Positions 9,157 to 17,708 of a stretch of DNA of 42,121 bases are shown piece after piece; the first letter of the stretch is position 1, and each line of letters starts with the position of its first letter. The notes beneath the pieces are model-generated. The model was given only the letters and a program-made list of their open reading frames with translations, was not told the origin of the DNA and did not search any database. Made by a program: the position numbers and the translations under genes. This stretch comes from Bacteroidales bacterium (lineage in GTDB: Bacteria > Bacteroidota > Bacteroidia > Bacteroidales > UBA10428). The stretch is taken from assembly GCA_016926205.1 (NCBI GenBank), contig JAFGPB010000092.1:1-42121 (forward strand). The letters run 5' to 3'.

Positions 9157-10011
9157 TCACAGGTCGTGTGTGGTGTTGATTGATGCCCTGATGGTCCATT
9201 GTGTCCGTGTGAACATTTTACAGTTCCTGAGGTAATGAAGAAAACGTGGTTTGATATCGGGATCCTCAAAATAAGACCACTCCTGCAGGATTTTGATGCC
9301 ATTCCCGAATTTTTCGACTTCAGTGGCTTTCCTGATGCCAAAACTATATGAAGATCCGGCTGAAGATGCTGCACTCCGGCTCATTTTCATTTCCACCAGT
9401 TTCTTCCAGATGCCTTTTGTGTATTTTTTCTGAACCATTTCAAAAATGATAAAGGATTCGCTAAACTGATCAGAGAGCCTTCTGAACAGTTCCCTGGCGC
9501 CGTTGTCCGGCAGGTACATCAGCAATCCTTCAGCCAGAAACAGAACATTCTTATTCTGTATCCCGGCGACCCTGTCAATCCATGTAAAATCCAGTACTGA
9601 ACTGTCAATGATCCTGTACTGCAACAGATCCTTCATTACCGCCCTCTTTACATCCATCACCTCCGGCAGGTCGAGTTCCACATAACTCCAGGGTTCATCC
9701 GACACCCTCCAGTAACGGGTATCAAAACCACATCCGAGACTCACCACAAGACCTTCAGGATGCTGAGTGATGAATTCACGGGTAAGGATATCATATTTTC
9801 TGGCCCGCAAAGCAATATAACGTGTCAAAGCAACGGGAAATTCACGTTCAACGACTGAGTCGTATTTTTCAGATGGAAGTCCCGGTTCAAGCCGGTTCAG
9901 ACATACTTCACCCATGGGATCAATGATCACGGGTTTGTCTTTTTTTGATTCGGCAACCCGCGATTTCAGTGTGATCAATGCCGTTCTTGAAACTTCTGTC
10001 AGGTTGTTCAT
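9157..10011 (-). CDS. class I SAM-dependent methyltransferase, leucine carboxyl methyltransferase (LCM/COG3315) family
   Basis: Probable S-adenosylmethionine-dependent O-methyltransferase of unknown substrate, 284 residues, cytoplasmic. The SAM-binding motif I appears as VVSLGCGFDTRYWR near residues 89-102, followed by an acidic residue pair in VELDLPEV near 112-119 and the family motif LFLAEGLLMYLP near 157-168. The N-terminal part has the RYIALRARKYD segment seen in this family. Relatives include protein phosphatase 2A methyltransferases and small-molecule O-methyltransferases encoded near polyketide genes; neither context is present here. The gene is alone, convergent with def, and separated by 194 bp from the LolA-like gene behind it. 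No specific substrate can be assigned. Confidence 0.85.
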   Translation of the reverse strand: MNNLTEVSRTALITLKSRVAESKKDKPVIIDPMGEVCLNRLEPGLPSEKYDSVVEREFPVALTRYIALRARKYDILTREFITQHPEGLVVSLGCGFDTRYWRVSDEPWSYVELDLPEVMDVKRAVMKDLLQYRIIDSSVLDFTWIDRVAGIQNKNVLFLAEGLLMYLPDNGARELFRRLSDQFSESFIIFEMVQKKYTKGIWKKLVEMKMSRSAASSAGSSYSFGIRKATEVEKFGNGIKILQEWSYFEDPDIKPRFLHYLRNCKMFTRTQWTIRASINTTHDL

Positions 10012-10148
10012 ATCAACAATAATAGCATGGACCTATATGTTTTATGAAAACAGTCAGGCCTGAATACAATCAGCAAACACGGAAGTAAAAAGCGGACATT
10101 AAAATACAAATATTATATATGCATGAAAAAACAAGCACATAATTTAAC

Positions 10149-10199
10149 AAAAAAAGACACATCCTGTTCCGTCCGGTTTCTGAACTATGTTCACCGGAA
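10149..10199 (-). terminator. possible terminator of the exporter operon
   Basis: Read leftward from the LolA-like gene stop, an imperfect hairpin based on CCGGT/ACCGG with an inner GAAC/GTTC pairing lies just past the stop codon and is followed within about 15 nt by a run of seven T. The distance between stem and T-run is longer than ideal. Confidence 0.4.
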
Positions 10200-10205
10200 T
10201 CATGT

Positions 10206-10976
10206 TTATTGATCCAGACTCGCGACTGCAAAACTGTTCTCATCAAGACCCGAGCCTGTCTGGAATTGATCGACCGCCAGAATTGATTTGCGCCCTGATT
10301 CCACATTGGACATTTCCATGTGAAACGCAAAATACTTTCCATTGCTTTGCTTTCGGTAGTCATTGAGTTGCATGACCTTGAACAGTTCACCATCACGATC
10401 ATAATACTCTACCTTTAAGGTCAGGCAATCCGTCTGTTCGATCCAGGCCACTTTTTTGCTGAAACCGTTTTCGTCCTGAACCTCATCACTGATGCAGGAA
10501 GATTCTATTTTCCAGCAGGTCTCTCCGTCTATTGTTTCAGTGCCCAGCAATCTGTAAGTAAAATCTTCGATCACCGGCCGGGCCATATCCGCATTGGAAA
10601 ACTCCGATCCCATGAAACTGTTTCCTTTTTCACTGCTGATGATGCGGCGGGTCCTTCTCAGGGCCGGCATATAAATCCACATATCGCTTGGATTTTCTTC
10701 ATACTCGTAAATCAGCATGGAGGTCCCTTTTACATCAGCCGGTGAAAGGAACCGGATCAGCGTTTTTGTGGTTTCATTGAATTTCCTGGAGGCGTTGGCA
10801 ATCCGGCGGATGCGTTCATTCCCCCGGTTGTCAATGATTCTGAGTGTTGCAGACATTTCCATGGCTGAGAACTCCACCGCATCTGATGCGTTCTCGGCAA
10901 TCTGACGTGCATCCTGAGAGTGAATTCCCTGTGTGAACAGGACCATTGATGTCAAAAGACTTAGAATGATTTTCAT
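10206..10976 (-). CDS. outer membrane lipoprotein-sorting protein (LolA-like, RND-associated)
   Basis: Periplasmic carrier-like protein of 256 residues with a cleavable signal peptide (about 1-20, ending GIHSQ). It belongs to the LolA-like group (COG2834-type) that is found next to MMPL/RND permeases. Family-like segments are RFLSPADVKGTSMLIYEYEE near 76-95, the strongly basic MWIYMPALRRTRRI near 99-112, and the conserved FMGSEFSNADM near 121-131. It is the last gene of the leftward trio barrel-permease-carrier, 25 bp after the permease. The likely role is to shuttle a hydrophobic molecule between the RND permease and the outer membrane; the substrate is not known. This family is distinct from true LolA of the Lol lipoprotein pathway. 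Confidence 0.85.
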   Translation of the reverse strand: MKIILSLLTSMVLFTQGIHSQDARQIAENASDAVEFSAMEMSATLRIIDNRGNERIRRIANASRKFNETTKTLIRFLSPADVKGTSMLIYEYEENPSDMWIYMPALRRTRRIISSEKGNSFMGSEFSNADMARPVIEDFTYRLLGTETIDGETCWKIESSCISDEVQDENGFSKKVAWIEQTDCLTLKVEYYDRDGELFKVMQLNDYRKQSNGKYFAFHMEMSNVESGRKSILAVDQFQTGSGLDENSFAVASLDQ

Positions 10977-11001
10977 ATACTATCGATTTAAAGGTTTATA
11001 C

Positions 11002-13272
11002 TTACATTGAATTGTTCTTCCTGTAAAGAAATTTCGGTTTGAGTACCATACATAGTGCGGGGACCAGTGTCAATGCGCATAAGAGACAAAGCAACAGGGA
11101 AAAAATGATCAGAAATGCGAATGCCTTCAAAATGGTAATACCTGACAGGAACAATACGGCAAAACCGACGATCACCGAGAATGCATTGATCGTAATACCT
11201 CGACCTGTGGTACTCAATGTGGCAACAACTGCTTCTTCGGCAGATTTTCCCTGTTGTATTTCCAGTTTGAGCCGCCAGAAAAAATGTATTGTGTAATCGA
11301 CTCCGATACCAATGGCTATGGATGACAGGAGCGAAGTGCCAATGTCGAGCCTGATCCCCATCCAGCCCATGAGTCCGAAATTACATACCAGGGTGAAAAG
11401 AAGCGGGAGACTGCCAAGCAGTCCGGCTGCAAAGGACCGGAAAATGACCGCCAGCAGGATCAGAATGGCAGCAAAAGCAAAAACAAGGGAGTTCATTTGT
11501 CCCGTTATGATGGCCTCAGACATTTGTTTTTCAACCAGTGAATTGCCTGCCTGAATCCTGAAGCCGGGATCGGCAGTCACCAGGTCGCTGATCCTGCCTG
11601 TTATCCGGTTGAAGGTACGGATGTCTCTTGCTGTAAACTGGATGTTCATCAATGCTTTGGTGTAATCAAAATCCACCAGCTGTTCAAAATCATCAGGATC
11701 GCCGCTGAACATATAGAATTCAAGATATTGCGCGACGGCAGCCCGGCTGTCGGGTATGGTATCGTACATGGGATCACCCGGATCGTTCATAGCCCTGCTG
11801 ATCAGTCTGATAACAGTCGCCAGTGAGGTTACATCACTGACCTCCGGCTCTTTTTCCAGTTCCCGTTCATAAGAGTACATACGTTGCAGCAAATCTGGAT
11901 CTTTGATGTCACCTTCGAAAAGCAGGCTGATATAACGCGTTCCTCCGAAATGATCATCGGCAATCCTTGCGGACTTTCTTAAGTCATGTTTGCGTGGCAT
12001 CATATTCTCGAAGTTGATGCTTACCTTTAACCGGGATATTCCTGCTCCAGCAAAGACAAAGAAAACGGCAAAAACCAGTATTACCAGTCTGGTCTTTCGA
12101 GTGGTTGTCTGACCTGACCACCGGAGCATCCGGCTGATAAAGCCCGCTTTGTCAGTTTTTCGGATACTTACCGGTTTGCCTTTTTGCATGCCCGACATGA
12201 CTGCCGGAATGAATGTAAGGCTGAAGACAAGTGCAAATGCTATTCCTATGGCTGAAACAATGCCCATTTGTTTGGCAGGCAGCATGATGTGCGTCACCAG
12301 TCCGAGTATACCGATGATCGTGGTCAGTCCGGTTAATATTATGGGTCTGCTTAAACGCTTCAGGATCTGATCAACTATGGATTTCATCGTATGTCCGGAA
12401 TCCCTGCCGTTCAATTCCTGGTAAAGGGAAATGATATGTATTCCATAGTTGTTTGCAACAGCGATCATCAGAATGGGAACCAGAATCGCAACAATACTAA
12501 AGTCCCAACCCAGCATGGGCATAAGACCCATGGCAATGACAGCGGACATGCTGACCATGGAAAGCGGAAGCAGCACACCCCGTTTTTCACCAAAGGAGAT
12601 ATACAGGAAGACGATCATAATCAGCAGGGCCAAAGGCAGCAAGATCAAAAGGTCGCGGATTGCGATCTTCTGGATCTCATAACGGAAGTAAGGCATACCG
12701 TTGATGTATACCTTTTCATCACCGGGAATCATTTCCAGTTGTTCCCTGATGGTCTCAAGGATTTCCGCATCCGTCAAGCCTTCCTCCGGATTCAGCAGGA
12801 TCAGTGAATGACGGAAATTTTCTGATACAACAATTTTGAATGCCATTTCATTGTTCCGAAGCCTTGCCCTTAGTTCTTCTTTTTCTGCTTCTGTGCCCGG
12901 AATTCTTTCAACAGCCGGTTCAACGATCATCATCCCCGATTCACCACGGATATCCTTTACATCGAACAGTGAAATAACATAATCAAACTCCTTCATGTTC
13001 CCGAAGGCTTTGCTGAGGTCCCTGATCCTTTCCAGACTTTTTCCGGAAAGGATATCGGGAGCTTCAAAAATAAGCATCACCGGATCTGTCTTTCCGAAGG
13101 ATTTTTCAATAGTATCCAGGTTTATTTTTGCCGGAATATCATCCGAAAGATACGCGTTCAGGTCAGGATTGATCCTTGCCTTTCTCAAGGGTATCAGCAT
13201 GGCAAGTGTGATCACGGCCGGTACGATGATATACCAGAGGCGGTGCCGGATAATGTTGTTTCGGGGTGTCAT
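11002..13272 (-). CDS. RND superfamily permease, MMPL type (COG1033)
   Basis: Inner-membrane exporter-like protein of 756 residues, with two repeats of one helix, a large periplasmic domain and a bundle of five helices. Helices are evident near 13-28, 207-226, 235-285, 310-360, 395-412 and 595-745. The second half carries the canonical GIGVDYTIHF (656-664) with Asp659; in the first half the matching site reads VANNYGIHI, with Asn in place of Asp. The frame stays open 47 codons further upstream into the barrel gene, but I chose the ATG at 13272 because it gives MTPRNNIIRHRLW just before the first helix and leaves 11 bp after the upstream stop. Related proteins export hopanoids, carotenoid-like or other lipids. 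Confidence 0.9.
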   Translation of the reverse strand: MTPRNNIIRHRLWYIIVPAVITLAMLIPLRKARINPDLNAYLSDDIPAKINLDTIEKSFGKTDPVMLIFEAPDILSGKSLERIRDLSKAFGNMKEFDYVISLFDVKDIRGESGMMIVEPAVERIPGTEAEKEELRARLRNNEMAFKIVVSENFRHSLILLNPEEGLTDAEILETIREQLEMIPGDEKVYINGMPYFRYEIQKIAIRDLLILLPLALLIMIVFLYISFGEKRGVLLPLSMVSMSAVIAMGLMPMLGWDFSIVAILVPILMIAVANNYGIHIISLYQELNGRDSGHTMKSIVDQILKRLSRPIILTGLTTIIGILGLVTHIMLPAKQMGIVSAIGIAFALVFSLTFIPAVMSGMQKGKPVSIRKTDKAGFISRMLRWSGQTTTRKTRLVILVFAVFFVFAGAGISRLKVSINFENMMPRKHDLRKSARIADDHFGGTRYISLLFEGDIKDPDLLQRMYSYERELEKEPEVSDVTSLATVIRLISRAMNDPGDPMYDTIPDSRAAVAQYLEFYMFSGDPDDFEQLVDFDYTKALMNIQFTARDIRTFNRITGRISDLVTADPGFRIQAGNSLVEKQMSEAIITGQMNSLVFAFAAILILLAVIFRSFAAGLLGSLPLLFTLVCNFGLMGWMGIRLDIGTSLLSSIAIGIGVDYTIHFFWRLKLEIQQGKSAEEAVVATLSTTGRGITINAFSVIVGFAVLFLSGITILKAFAFLIIFSLLLCLLCALTLVPALCMVLKPKFLYRKNNSM

Positions 13273-13283
13273 GCCGGTTCGCT

Positions 13284-14639
13284 TTAAAAACTTACTTTTA
13301 GTTGCAGAAATGCGCCATTCATGAATCCTTTGGCCTTGTAAAAAACAGAACCGTCCTCTCCGTTCATGAAATTCCAGCCTGCCCGTACCGACAGGTGATC
13401 CGTGATGCTCCATGTCAGTGAAGGCCTGAACATGTATTCATCACTGGTGAAGTTGTAGTAAGCGGACAAATCAGCCTGCAACAGGTCATGTGAAAAATAC
13501 CTGTTCAATGAGAGAAAAACTGCATGGTTGTATTTTTCCTGCTGATTGAAAATTTTTCTGTTGAAGAGGGCGGACTCGTAATTTATTTTTTCACCGGCGA
13601 ATGCCAATACCTGCAGGGGATCTTCCGGATCCAGCAATACTGGCTTGCGGAGCCCGATGTAGTCAGGTATGAATTTTCCCGCATATTGGAAGATTGCCTT
13701 GATTCTTCCAAAGTCGTGTTCCAGACCGGCAACATAGTAGACATCGGGAAAGGGGATATGCATGTTGTTTTCATATTCCTTTGTGACTGTCAGTGCTGCC
13801 TCGGCTCTGAAGATCCACGATCCCAATGGCAGGGCAACATCGGCCCCGAAAACATTCTTTTTAAAGTAATCCGACTGGTAAACGATTTCCGGGATTTCCT
13901 GAAGCAGATCCACATCTTTGACAAAGAATCCATAAAATGGGTCATAACCCCGAAAAAATGACAAGGAGAAACCGGCAGCCGGGAATTCACAATTTATCCG
14001 GACAGCAAACGTACCGTTTCCGATCGTGGCATCAGGCTGTTCAGCATCATCGAAGCTAACTCCGGATCCCATATCAAACAGGTCATAGCGGTAGACTGAA
14101 GGTTTGTAAAATGGAACGGCAATAAGATCCAGTTCAACCGATGGTATAAACCTGTATTGAATGCGCATCATGAAATTGGGCATGATCTGGTCGTCATGCT
14201 CACCTGTCATCAGGAAGTAATCATTCGGGTTGATGTTGTTTGTGGGATTGTAACCGTCTGTACGTCCCCAGGTGACAATCTGGTTTCCAAGGAGAAAAGT
14301 AAGACGGTCACCATGATATCCGGCATAAGCCTCCTTCAACTGAAGATGAAGTGACTGCTTTCCGAATTGTATTCCTTCACGGACGCGGAAATCGGCATAC
14401 AGGAATGATCTGTCCTGTTTCCATGATCCCTGCAGCGCAAGTTCACCAAACAATGTGTTCAGGTGATACGCTTCAGATCCTCCGAAAGCCGAACCCCTGA
14501 CATAACCGTTCCAGTCCACGGAAGAAACCTGTTCATCCTCTTCATTGACGAGTTCAGAAAAGAGATCCTGGGATTGACCTTCCTGGAACATGGAAGTCAG
14601 TATTGCCATAAAAATAAATCTTGCCCCTCGTATCTTCAT
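13284..14639 (-). CDS. outer-membrane beta-barrel protein (DUF1302-like) of RND exporter operon
   Basis: A 451-residue exported protein with a signal peptide (about 1-23, ending GQSQ) followed by alternating beta-strands and a C-terminal aromatic LQLKVSF, the pattern of an outer-membrane barrel. The segment QLKEAYAGY and GNQIVTWGRTDGYNPTNNINPNDY (split here as family-typical pieces) resembles DUF1302 barrel proteins, which commonly accompany MMPL permeases and LolA-like carriers. It is first in the leftward trio, 11 bp before the permease start. The function is inferred from context: an outer-membrane partner or acceptor for the exported substrate. No clear TAnnTTTG element was found in front. 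Confidence 0.8.
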   Translation of the reverse strand: MKIRGARFIFMAILTSMFQEGQSQDLFSELVNEEDEQVSSVDWNGYVRGSAFGGSEAYHLNTLFGELALQGSWKQDRSFLYADFRVREGIQFGKQSLHLQLKEAYAGYHGDRLTFLLGNQIVTWGRTDGYNPTNNINPNDYFLMTGEHDDQIMPNFMMRIQYRFIPSVELDLIAVPFYKPSVYRYDLFDMGSGVSFDDAEQPDATIGNGTFAVRINCEFPAAGFSLSFFRGYDPFYGFFVKDVDLLQEIPEIVYQSDYFKKNVFGADVALPLGSWIFRAEAALTVTKEYENNMHIPFPDVYYVAGLEHDFGRIKAIFQYAGKFIPDYIGLRKPVLLDPEDPLQVLAFAGEKINYESALFNRKIFNQQEKYNHAVFLSLNRYFSHDLLQADLSAYYNFTSDEYMFRPSLTWSITDHLSVRAGWNFMNGEDGSVFYKAKGFMNGAFLQLKVSF

Positions 14640-15035
14640 GCGATCGTATTGAATAATGGCTGAAAGTTACCATTTGCAGGGGCCGCAACGGTTCTTTGTG
14701 CGCAATCCGGACATGTAGTTCCGGTTCAGACTTTGCAACGTATTTTCCGGAGTAAATATAACCGCTTATTATTGTGGTAAATAGGAAATAATAACGAAAA
14801 ATAACAATTCATGCGGAGCAAAGTTCCGGATTCTGTTATGTTTGGGTTTTTATTTTGAAGAATTGCACCGGGGTTATATAAAGCTGAATTTCGGACCTGC
14901 TATGGAATTTCACCGACATGATAAAGAAAACCTGCGCCGTGGTTTCATCATGGTTTCATGAAGCTGAATTCCAGACCTGCCTTGTGATCTCATACCCGTT
15001 GTTGTAGTAACGGTTAAATGTAAGTGATTGTGGTA
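14640..15035. other. 396-bp intergenic region with an imperfect 80-bp-spaced direct repeat
   Basis: This gap lies between the start of the barrel gene and the stop of the AraC-type regulator. It has no supportable open frame. A 20-bp direct repeat, AAGCTGAATT followed by YCRGACCTGC, occurs at 14881-14900 and 14961-14980 with two mismatches, and the similarity continues more weakly for another ~15 bp. A shorter GGTTTCAT repeat lies at 14941-14959. No terminator or exact TAnnTTTG element was found on the leftward strand. Confidence 0.5.
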
Positions 15036-16112
15036 TTAGCCTCTGTTGTCTTTGTATTGTGAAGGGGTGTATCCGGTAATGTTTTTAAATACCGTAAAAA
15101 AAGTCGACTTGCTGTTAAAGCCGCAATCGTAACCAATGGCTTCAATTGAAAAATGCTTTTTGCGGGGATCAGCAAGTCCCTTTTTCACTTCTTCGACGCG
15201 GTATTCATTCACTAGCTGATAAAAGTTTTTATTGAGGTCGGTATTGATGACTTCAGTCAGCACATGTCTCGAAATATTAAGCATTTCAGAAAGTTTTCCC
15301 ACTGTAAGCTCGGGATCAAGATAGGGTCTTTCCGTTTCAAAGCATTCATCGATCTTCTTCCTTACTTTTGCTTTATAGGAAGGCTGCAATCTGGACTTCA
15401 GATATCTTTCACTTCCGTTTTGCACGGCTGTATATTCAAAAATGGTTTGCTGCTTCAGACCATAAAATCCCAGAATATAGGTCTGCAACAAAAGCGCCGA
15501 ATATGTAAAGAACGGTATCAGGCCTTCCCTTCCCGTGAAGTAATTGGCAAATCCCATTGCCAGTGCGCCGATCCAAAACAGGATGTAAAACACGAGCAGG
15601 AAGAGGATCCAGGTGATCTTCTTGTAACTGTCAATTGTGGAGAATTCATCAAGAAGATTGACCCTGTGCCGGTGGACTCTGATGATGCTGAGCAGTGAAT
15701 AACTTACCCAGGATACAAATGCTCCGGAAGCAAAGAGCATGCGAAACCATAAATTGGCATCACCGGCCAGAAAGTAAGGGATTTCACGAATTTCTTTAAT
15801 AAAATATGCCGTGCTTTCAAAAAAAACATAGGGCAGCAGGTGAAGCAGCTGAATATATCTCAAAGAGAATGTTTTATCCGTCAGGGAAAGAATGTACAGA
15901 TAAAGTGCCGGATTGAACAGGAAAAACGGATTGGAAAGCAGGTATTCGTCACCGAAAACCAGCCTGTCAATCCCGAATGTGGCAAATTCAAAAGCCATAA
16001 GGAAAAGCCATGCGGAAAGCAGTTTATCGGAAGTGCCAATGTTTATTTTTGCACTGATCAGAATCCCTGCAAAAAGTGCTGTTGAGCATCCAATCCAGGC
16101 TATAATTTCCAT
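15036..16112 (-). CDS. membrane-anchored AraC-family transcriptional regulator
   Basis: The 358-residue protein has about seven hydrophobic helices in residues 1-220 and a cytoplasmic AraC-type double helix-turn-helix at about 255-355. The DNA-binding part shows LTVGKLSEMLNISRHVLTEVIN, then SIEAIGYDCGFNSKSTFFTVFKNITGYTPSQY, the conserved end of the family. The architecture (integral-membrane sensor with a C-terminal AraC domain) is common in Bacteroidota, and signals are usually unknown. It lies 69 bp downstream of the glutamate dehydrogenase gene on the same strand and may be read from the same transcript. Whether it controls gdhA or the exporter operon that follows it cannot be told from the sequence. 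Confidence 0.88.
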   Translation of the reverse strand: MEIIAWIGCSTALFAGILISAKINIGTSDKLLSAWLFLMAFEFATFGIDRLVFGDEYLLSNPFFLFNPALYLYILSLTDKTFSLRYIQLLHLLPYVFFESTAYFIKEIREIPYFLAGDANLWFRMLFASGAFVSWVSYSLLSIIRVHRHRVNLLDEFSTIDSYKKITWILFLLVFYILFWIGALAMGFANYFTGREGLIPFFTYSALLLQTYILGFYGLKQQTIFEYTAVQNGSERYLKSRLQPSYKAKVRKKIDECFETERPYLDPELTVGKLSEMLNISRHVLTEVINTDLNKNFYQLVNEYRVEEVKKGLADPRKKHFSIEAIGYDCGFNSKSTFFTVFKNITGYTPSQYKDNRG

Positions 16113-16181
16113 AATCCCAAAAATAATAAAAAAGGCTGATCGATATAATGCTCTGCTGTGCGTGAAATTTCAGCACTTATG

Positions 16182-17519
16182 TCATGTGATACCCTGGTCA
16201 AGCATGGCATTTGCAACTTTCAGGAAACCTGCTATATTGGCACCTTTTACATAATCCACATAACCGTCGGAACATTTTCCGTGCAACAGACATGCATCAT
16301 GAATGGCCTGTATGATCTGGTACAGGCGGGAATCTACTTCTTCTGCGGTCCAGTGCATTTTCATTGCATTCTGTGTCATTTCCAGTCCGGAAACACAAAC
16401 CCCTCCCGCATTTGCTGCCTTTCCGGGCCCAAACAAAACATCGTTTTGCTGGATAATCTCCAGGGCTGCAGGTAATACAGGCATATTCGCTCCCTCGCAT
16501 ACGCAGATGCAGCCGTTGTTCACCAGATTCCGGGCATCTTCTGTATTGAGCTCATTTTGAGTGGCACAGGGAATGGCTATGTTGCATGGAACCTCCCAGG
16601 GATGCCTGTCTCTTACAAAGACAGCATTTTTAAACATAAGTGAATAGGGTTCGACGACATCATCGTTTGAAGCCCGCAGTTCAAGCATATAATCTATCTT
16701 ATTCCCACGTATACCTTCATCATCGTATACATACCCATCAGGACCGCTGAGCGTCAAGACTTTAGCTCCCAGCTCATTGAGTTTTTTGACAGCGCCCCAT
16801 GCCACATTGCCAAAGCCTGAAACAGCAACTGTTTTATTTTCCAGACTTTCCCCGCGGGTAGCAAGCATCTCCCGTGTGAAATAGACCACGCCATAACCGG
16901 TTGCTTCCGGTCTGATCAGACTGCCTCCCCAGTGCAACCCTTTTCCTGTCAGTATACCGCTGTAATGGTTCGTGATTTTTTTATACATCCCGTATAGAAA
17001 ACCGATCTCACGCGTACCGACACCTATGTCTCCTGCAGGCACGTCGATCTCAGGTCCGATGATCTTCCACAACTCCAGCATGAAAGCCTGACAGAAACGC
17101 ATAATCTCGGCATTTGATTTTCCTTTGGGTTGAAAATCGGATCCTCCTTTTCCGCCACCGATAGGCATGGTAGTCAGACTGTTCTTGAAGATCTGCTCGA
17201 ATCCGAGAAACTTGAGGATGCTCAGGTTGACACTCGGATGGAAACGCAGTCCCCCTTTATAGGGCCCCAGGGCATTATTGAACTGGACACGGTATCCGCG
17301 GTTTACATGAACGTTGCCTTCATCGTCCAACCACGGCACCTTAAAGATCAGTATGCGGTCGGGATCAATCAGCCGTTCAACAATGCCTGCTTTTTCAAAC
17401 TGGGGATTGCGGTTTACAACCTCCGATATGGAATCCAGTACTTCACGGACTGCCTGCAGGTATTCGATTTCCCCAGGATTCTTTCTTTCAAGATCCTGTA
17501 TGATTTTATTTACATCCAT
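16182..17519 (-). CDS. gdhA: NADP-type glutamate dehydrogenase (hexameric)
   Basis: Cytoplasmic enzyme converting 2-oxoglutarate and ammonium to L-glutamate with NAD(P)H. The 445 residues match the ~450-residue bacterial hexameric class. The catalytic-lysine motif PIGGGKGGSDFQPKGKS places Lys at 124-125 region, and PAGDIGVG holds the catalytic Asp164. The Rossmann motif GFGNVAWGAVKKL follows near 230. The frame is open 12 codons further upstream, but the ATG at 17519 gives the typical N-terminus MDVNKIIQDL and was preferred. Cofactor use (NADPH versus NADH) is inferred from class similarity. The AraC-type gene follows 69 bp later. Confidence 0.96.
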   Translation of the reverse strand: MDVNKIIQDLERKNPGEIEYLQAVREVLDSISEVVNRNPQFEKAGIVERLIDPDRILIFKVPWLDDEGNVHVNRGYRVQFNNALGPYKGGLRFHPSVNLSILKFLGFEQIFKNSLTTMPIGGGKGGSDFQPKGKSNAEIMRFCQAFMLELWKIIGPEIDVPAGDIGVGTREIGFLYGMYKKITNHYSGILTGKGLHWGGSLIRPEATGYGVVYFTREMLATRGESLENKTVAVSGFGNVAWGAVKKLNELGAKVLTLSGPDGYVYDDEGIRGNKIDYMLELRASNDDVVEPYSLMFKNAVFVRDRHPWEVPCNIAIPCATQNELNTEDARNLVNNGCICVCEGANMPVLPAALEIIQQNDVLFGPGKAANAGGVCVSGLEMTQNAMKMHWTAEEVDSRLYQIIQAIHDACLLHGKCSDGYVDYVKGANIAGFLKVANAMLDQGIT

Positions 17520-17708
17520 AATGATGAATTTGATTGGTACGCTAAAGTTGATCAAAAAAAAACAACCGTACCATGATAAATTTCAATTCTTTGGATCAAT
17601 CCGCGGACTGAAACCCGGCAGGATATCCGTTGGCTTGCCGTTCATTTGAAAAAACCTTGCACCTGAAAAACGAATGGATTGAAAATTGAAGGCCCGGGAT
17701 CATGCAGA

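Noticed and set aside
12391-12807. Antisense open frame opposite the RND permease
   Set aside because: His/Gln-rich product of the complement of membrane-helix codons; no domain and no promoter.
13273-13413. Upstream extension of the RND permease frame
   Set aside because: It would overlap the coding end of the barrel gene and adds a basic, non-membrane N-terminus; the ATG at 13272 fits the family better.
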